A program made the translations under genes and the position numbers. A DNA stretch of 64,000 nt from Anagrus nilaparvatae (Eukaryota; Arthropoda; Insecta; Hymenoptera; Mymaridae): the NCBI GenBank assembly GCA_022575985.1, contig JAKSXM010000132.1, positions 10,044,001-10,108,000 on the forward strand. Reading direction: 5' to 3'. The notes below the pieces were generated by a model. The model saw only the letters and a list, made by a program, of their open reading frames with translations. It was not told the DNA's origin and made no database searches. This document shows positions 60,282 through 64,000 of the stretch, piece by piece. The number at the start of each line of letters is the position of its first letter. Positions within the stretch are counted from its first letter, which is position 1.

Positions 60282-62171
60282 TTAATTATTCCTTTTCAAG
60301 TTAACTAAAAATAAAATAATTTTTTTTCTTGTATTAAATTTATTGATTTTCTGTTTTTTTAGAATTTTTCTTGTCTTACGTCTTTTACTAACTTTTACAA
60401 ACAGTTTTTGCTCTCTGTTTTTCTTCCAATGATATAAACATTCCATTAAAAAGGTAATCATTGCAGCCGACAATCCAATGCTCATAACTGATATCAAAAT
60501 TCTTAATAAGTCCTCACTACCGATAAAAAGGTCATCGTAAATATTATCATCTATTCTTTTTTCAAACTTAAAATCTGAATCCCATTTTTGATCAATTCCT
60601 GATTCGTAAATAAGTTGATCAATTCTAGCATACTTTTGAATAAAGTGTGATTGAGGATTAAAAGGTAAAAAAACAGGATAAGCAGGTAAATTTAAATCCA
60701 TTATTTCCATTCTTCGTAGACCAGTTTTATTCACATCCGTAAAAAGCATCGATTCTGCTGAAAGCTCATTTGTAATAATAACTTTCTTAACACTTTCTTC
60801 GTTAATTTCAGGACAATGTTCTTTAATATTTTTAAATAATTTAAAAACATCTTTAGGTGAAAATTTTTCATTAAGATAAAATTCTAGAGCAGGGTGTCCA
60901 TAATATGGAGAGCAAACAGTAATATTCTTCATAAATATTTCTTTAATGGATTCTGCAGCAGGACGTTCATTGCTTACAAAGTTCATTTCCGTCAACATTG
61001 AAATGATATCTGATGTTTGGAATATAGATAAAAATACAAGCGTTAGGAAAATAATTTTTGATCTTACGGTTCGGTGTTCATTGTCTGTATTTCCTAGGAG
61101 CAATCCAAATATCATAAACAAAGACCAATCTTCATTTTCTATTTTCAAAATTTTAACAACAAAAACTATTATTAACATAACAGCAGAAAGTGTTAATGCT
61201 GCATATAAAATGTTGTTTGATAACTCAAATCTGACTTCGCTCTCAATAGGCACCAAAGCCACAAATTTTTCATATCTTAAAATATAACTATTTGTGTACA
61301 GTATCGCTTTTGGATCATATTGAGTACCTGTTAAAAAAAATTCTATTTTTCTTCGCAAAAATAAATCTGTAGTTAATTTGGAGTTAGGTGCAATCCATAT
61401 TATATTTTCTACTGCGTTTAAGCTTTTTAAAAATACTTCACAAACCTTCCAAATCCTCAAATTTGGTATAAAGTTTGATGGGAATCCATCATTATTAAGA
61501 TACCTAAAGCCAGAAGTAGCTCCAAGTGTTAAAACGAGTTTTCTTGTATTTAATAATTTGTTTGGAAAAATTTTAATATTAAACGGTTCTTTAAAAACCT
61601 CTATCATAAATGATGGTTTATTGTATGGTAAGATGTTTGCTATTTGAATATTATTATTAACATTAATTATTAAAATAGTAGTATCAAGAAAACTGAAAAG
61701 AATTAACTCATAACTAATTTGAAATAAGAGTCGCAAATCATTGTATTTACTTTGAAAAATAATTATTAGTATTTTTGGTCTTTCCCCTATAAATAAAGAA
61801 TACTTTATTGGCTTACTTAAACTTGATAGTATTTTTATATGTTGATTAAAATTATTATTACTAATTAAAATAACATGCAAGGGTGATGACAATTTGTGGT
61901 TGTATTTAAAATATCCAACATCAAGCAAATTAAAATTTATGAATAAGGGTAAATTATCAATGTTTACAATTGTTGTTGAAATCTGATTCATAAAACTTTG
62001 TGTTATCAATTGTTGATTGCCATAATCTAAAGTTTCGTTGTTATTCGAATATAGCATTACATGATGAGGTCTTACCTCGTTAAGCACTTTATCAATAACT
62101 TTGGTTACTAGATTTGGATCACTCAATTTAAGTTTACAAATTAAAATTATAATTAAAATCCATAATTTCAT
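60282..62171 (-). CDS. Divergent ionotropic receptor (IR), copy C, intact
   Basis: A 629-codon intronless gene, and the only intact one of the three. Residues 1-19 form a hydrophobic signal peptide (MKLWILIIILICKLKLS). Residues 20-318 form the extracellular first ligand-binding lobe, including WKVCEVFLKSLN and FLTGTQYDPKAIL. TM1 is at about 319-342, a pore loop with WSLFMIFGLLLGN at 349-361, TM2 at 373-393 (IIFLTLVFLSIFQTSDIIS), the second lobe at 394-556, TM3 at 557-580 (SVMSIGLSAAMITFLMECLY) and a Lys/Arg-rich cytoplasmic tail to 629. The size and three-membrane-segment order fit insect IRs, which are ligand-gated cation channels derived from glutamate receptors and act in the dendritic membrane of chemosensory neurons. 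The classic SYTANLAAF motif of co-receptors is absent, so it would be a divergent tuning receptor; the ligand is unknown. The start is supported by the shared MK-leader in all copies. A MITE lies about 30 bp upstream. Confidence 0.75.
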   Translation of the reverse strand: MKLWILIIILICKLKLSDPNLVTKVIDKVLNEVRPHHVMLYSNNNETLDYGNQQLITQSFMNQISTTIVNIDNLPLFINFNLLDVGYFKYNHKLSSPLHVILISNNNFNQHIKILSSLSKPIKYSLFIGERPKILIIIFQSKYNDLRLLFQISYELILFSFLDTTILIINVNNNIQIANILPYNKPSFMIEVFKEPFNIKIFPNKLLNTRKLVLTLGATSGFRYLNNDGFPSNFIPNLRIWKVCEVFLKSLNAVENIIWIAPNSKLTTDLFLRRKIEFFLTGTQYDPKAILYTNSYILRYEKFVALVPIESEVRFELSNNILYAALTLSAVMLIIVFVVKILKIENEDWSLFMIFGLLLGNTDNEHRTVRSKIIFLTLVFLSIFQTSDIISMLTEMNFVSNERPAAESIKEIFMKNITVCSPYYGHPALEFYLNEKFSPKDVFKLFKNIKEHCPEINEESVKKVIITNELSAESMLFTDVNKTGLRRMEIMDLNLPAYPVFLPFNPQSHFIQKYARIDQLIYESGIDQKWDSDFKFEKRIDDNIYDDLFIGSEDLLRILISVMSIGLSAAMITFLMECLYHWKKNREQKLFVKVSKRRKTRKILKKQKINKFNTRKKIILFLVNLKRNN

Positions 62172-62203
62172 TGTAATACAGTTGTAAACTTGATGTTTCT
62201 ATA

Positions 62204-62531
62204 TGGGTCGTTTCCTATGAAATGTACTTTAAATTTTTTCGAATTTAAATTACCGTAGATTACATTCTGTTTTCTCCTATACTTAAAAATAGGAGTTGGC
62301 CTAATTTGTACTATTAGCAGCAGACTATGAAACTAATATAAATAAAAATTATTATGATTTGAGTACCAAAATTTAACTGGAAAATAAACCTAAAATTAAT
62401 AATAACTAATATGATTGATGTTAATTAATGCGCGGTTTCGAATAACTTCTTAGATCAGTCACAAAATAATAAGAAACTTGATGTTCCGATATTTTTAAAT
62501 TTTAATGTTACACTTCATTGGAAACGACCCA
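62204..62531. mobile_element. 328-bp TIR element in the IR copy C promoter region
   Basis: TGGGTCGTTTCCTATGAA and the complement of TGGGTCGTTTCCAATGAA bound the segment, with TA at 62,202-62,203 and 62,532-62,533. The inner sequence includes weaker pairing (AACATCAAG-type). It starts about 30 bp before the ATG. Copies A and B have a related phrase at the left position (GGTTGTTTCCATGAAATGC in B), so an alternative is a small inverted duplication of native sequence. Confidence 0.6.
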
Positions 62532-62837
62532 TATAAAAATTAAACTATTATTAGTTAATTAACAATTTAGTTTAGTTATAGTTGTATCCTTCTATTTAAA
62601 AAATATTTTTAAGAAAATCGATTTAATTACTGTTTAACAGCTAATTATTGTATTTTTTTAATTTTTAAATACACTTGTAATCTTAATCAAGGACTCTGTT
62701 TAACTGATTTTTCAGACACGTACAAATTTTTTATTGATTATTTTTTTTGCGTTTTATATATTTTTATTTTTTATAAACCCTTTTAACATGAAATTTTTTT
62801 GGTTTATCTGTAATTATGCGGATATTAGTGCATTACA

Positions 62838-62875
62838 CTGATGATGGCTCACACTAATTTCCGCAAGAGCCGACC
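62838..62875 (+). ncRNA. Hammerhead-like relic
   Basis: CTGATGA, then TGGCTC, a 16-base loop, GAGCC, then GACCA. The first catalytic box and the stem (GGCTC/GAGCC) are perfect, but the second box should be GAAA. It looks like a decayed Penelope-type terminal ribozyme with no element attached. Probably inactive. Confidence 0.3.
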
Positions 62876-63161
62876 AATTAATATTTTTTTGTTCGATTAT
62901 GTGCATAAATTTCTTATTAAAAATAATTCTTTTCAAGAATTAACTTTATAAGAAAATTTAAATAATTTTTTATTTAAAATTCATAGGAACGTAAATTGTA
63001 TTTTTAAAATACAATTTTTTCAAAATTTAAAATAATTTTTGAATAATATTAATTAAAATTTTAATCACAATTTTATTTGCAGATTTTCTCAATTTTAAAT
63101 AATAATGTAATTAATTTAAATAAAATGCAGATTATTATGGTTAAGAATGTTTTTAAGACAT

Positions 63162-64000
63162 CTGATATTACATTAAATTTAAACAATTGCAATTTTAATA
63201 AAACAAATTTTGGAAAATAATTTTTTTATTTAATTAAAATAAAATAAAATTATTTTTTACTAGAATTTTTTATTTCAATAACATAAATAATTATCTTTAA
63301 ATAGTAAACTTATAAAATATATTATAGAGCGAAGGTCTACCTTGTGTTTAGAAATTTTTCAGTTCTTATGGATGATTTAGAGGAAAATATACATCACATA
63401 AATTTAATATTATTTGAAACTTAAGCTTTTATCATTGTAAAAATATTCTGCTTATATTTTGGTCACAATCAAATATTTTTTAAGACATATTTTTACATTT
63501 GTAATAGATGATTTGCTTCGCTCTATTTAAGCACTGCCCTTTAGCATGAGCTGGTATTTTTGGAAAATCGAAAATAAAATTTCTAATTTTCGCATTTCTT
63601 ATTGAAAGTCATTCACATTAAAACAAAAAAAAAATGATTCAGTTTGCTGTTGATTCAGTATTTAAAAGAATTTCAATGTATATTTTTTACTTAAAAAATC
63701 TAATTTTTTTTATGATTAAAAATATTTCACATCACTCGTAAAATAATAACTTGAAAAAGAAGTATTATTGTGTTAAAATTTTTAATAAATATAAGTCAAT
63801 GTTTTAAATCACTAATTTGGTAGCCTAAAAATTTAGAAGTTAATTTGAAGCATTGAAAATTAACAAGATTATCAAATACACTCCCAGGGCAAAAGAATTT
63901 GATCTCAGTGAAATAAGAATGTTTGCGCGTTTAAAGAATTAAATAGCTTATAAAAATACTGAAACTTTTATCTAAAAAATAGAGCTAGAAGCATAAAAAT
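63162..64000. repeat. Segmental duplicate of 1-850 (right copy)
   Basis: Begins TGATATTACATTAAATTTAA exactly as position 1. An extra segment of about 120 bp at 63,525-63,650 is absent from the left copy. The repeat continues beyond the window. Confidence 0.85.
63879..64000. mobile_element. CACTCCCAG MITE, truncated by the window edge
   Basis: TA at 63,877-63,878 and CACTCCCAGGGCAAAAGAAT match the element at 592-850 in the duplicated flank. Only the left arm is inside the window. Confidence 0.8.

Overview
The window is very AT-rich, gene-poor eukaryotic DNA that is mostly built from repeats. It has no operons, ribosome binding sites or prokaryotic genes. The only recognisable host genes are three related, intronless, minus-strand ORFs. 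Their layout is that of divergent insect ionotropic chemoreceptors (IRs): signal peptide, ligand-binding lobe, TM1, pore loop, TM2, second lobe, TM3 and a basic tail. The mobile elements (Penelope-like, DIRS-like, non-LTR fragments, a 5S-derived SINE, many foldback MITEs, Helentron/HINE-like cassettes and a THAP-domain transposase relic) also fit an arthropod, most likely an insect. I cannot place the species.

The framework is a segmentally duplicated array. IR copy A (6,884-8,711) is broken by a 56-bp deletion. Copy B (35,625-37,510) is broken by a 1-bp homopolymer frameshift. Copy C (60,282-62,171) is an intact 629-codon ORF. Flanking DNA is duplicated with the genes: 1-850 matches 63,162-64,000; 3.5-8.8 kb matches 49.3-62.2 kb; 8.84-9.85 kb matches 41.16-42.19 kb. 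A second duplicated block pairs 12.89-15.18 kb with 44.86-47.01 kb. Because the copies can be aligned by eye, many insertions are visible as filled versus empty sites.

Region by region. 1-6.9 kb: MITEs, two copies of a G-rich minisatellite element, a hairpin, and a TIR element carrying a 30-bp minisatellite. 9.86-11.47 kb: a foldback element with arms of about 700 bp. 11.5-15.7 kb: LINE fragments and two adjacent GC-rich MITEs. 15.7-27.5 kb: an approximately 145-bp satellite, a 5S-derived SINE beside a LINE 3' end, a 1.4-kb TA element, a MITE and the first HINE-like cassette. 27.3-32.4 kb: a 60-bp minisatellite split by an internally deleted LTR retrotransposon, whose own LTR holds a LINE-type insertion with a pentanucleotide tail. 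32.5-35.2 kb: the second HINE-like cassette. 37.6-41.2 kb: a TIR transposon with a two-exon THAP-domain relic, carrying a nested palindrome that itself contains a MITE of the same TIR family. 43-44.2 kb: a DIRS-like relic. 47-50 kb: minisatellite copy 3, a LINE linker fragment and a small MITE. 50.45-57.14 kb: a small palindromic MITE split at its centre by the third HINE-like cassette and a Penelope-like element with 1.4-kb inverted arms. 57.89-59.43 kb: a foldback element with tandem units in both arms.

The genes do not form a pathway. The coherent story is a tandem chemoreceptor cluster undergoing birth, death and probable gene conversion inside a heavily transposon-invaded locus. All identifications come from reading the sequence; none was tested by database search.
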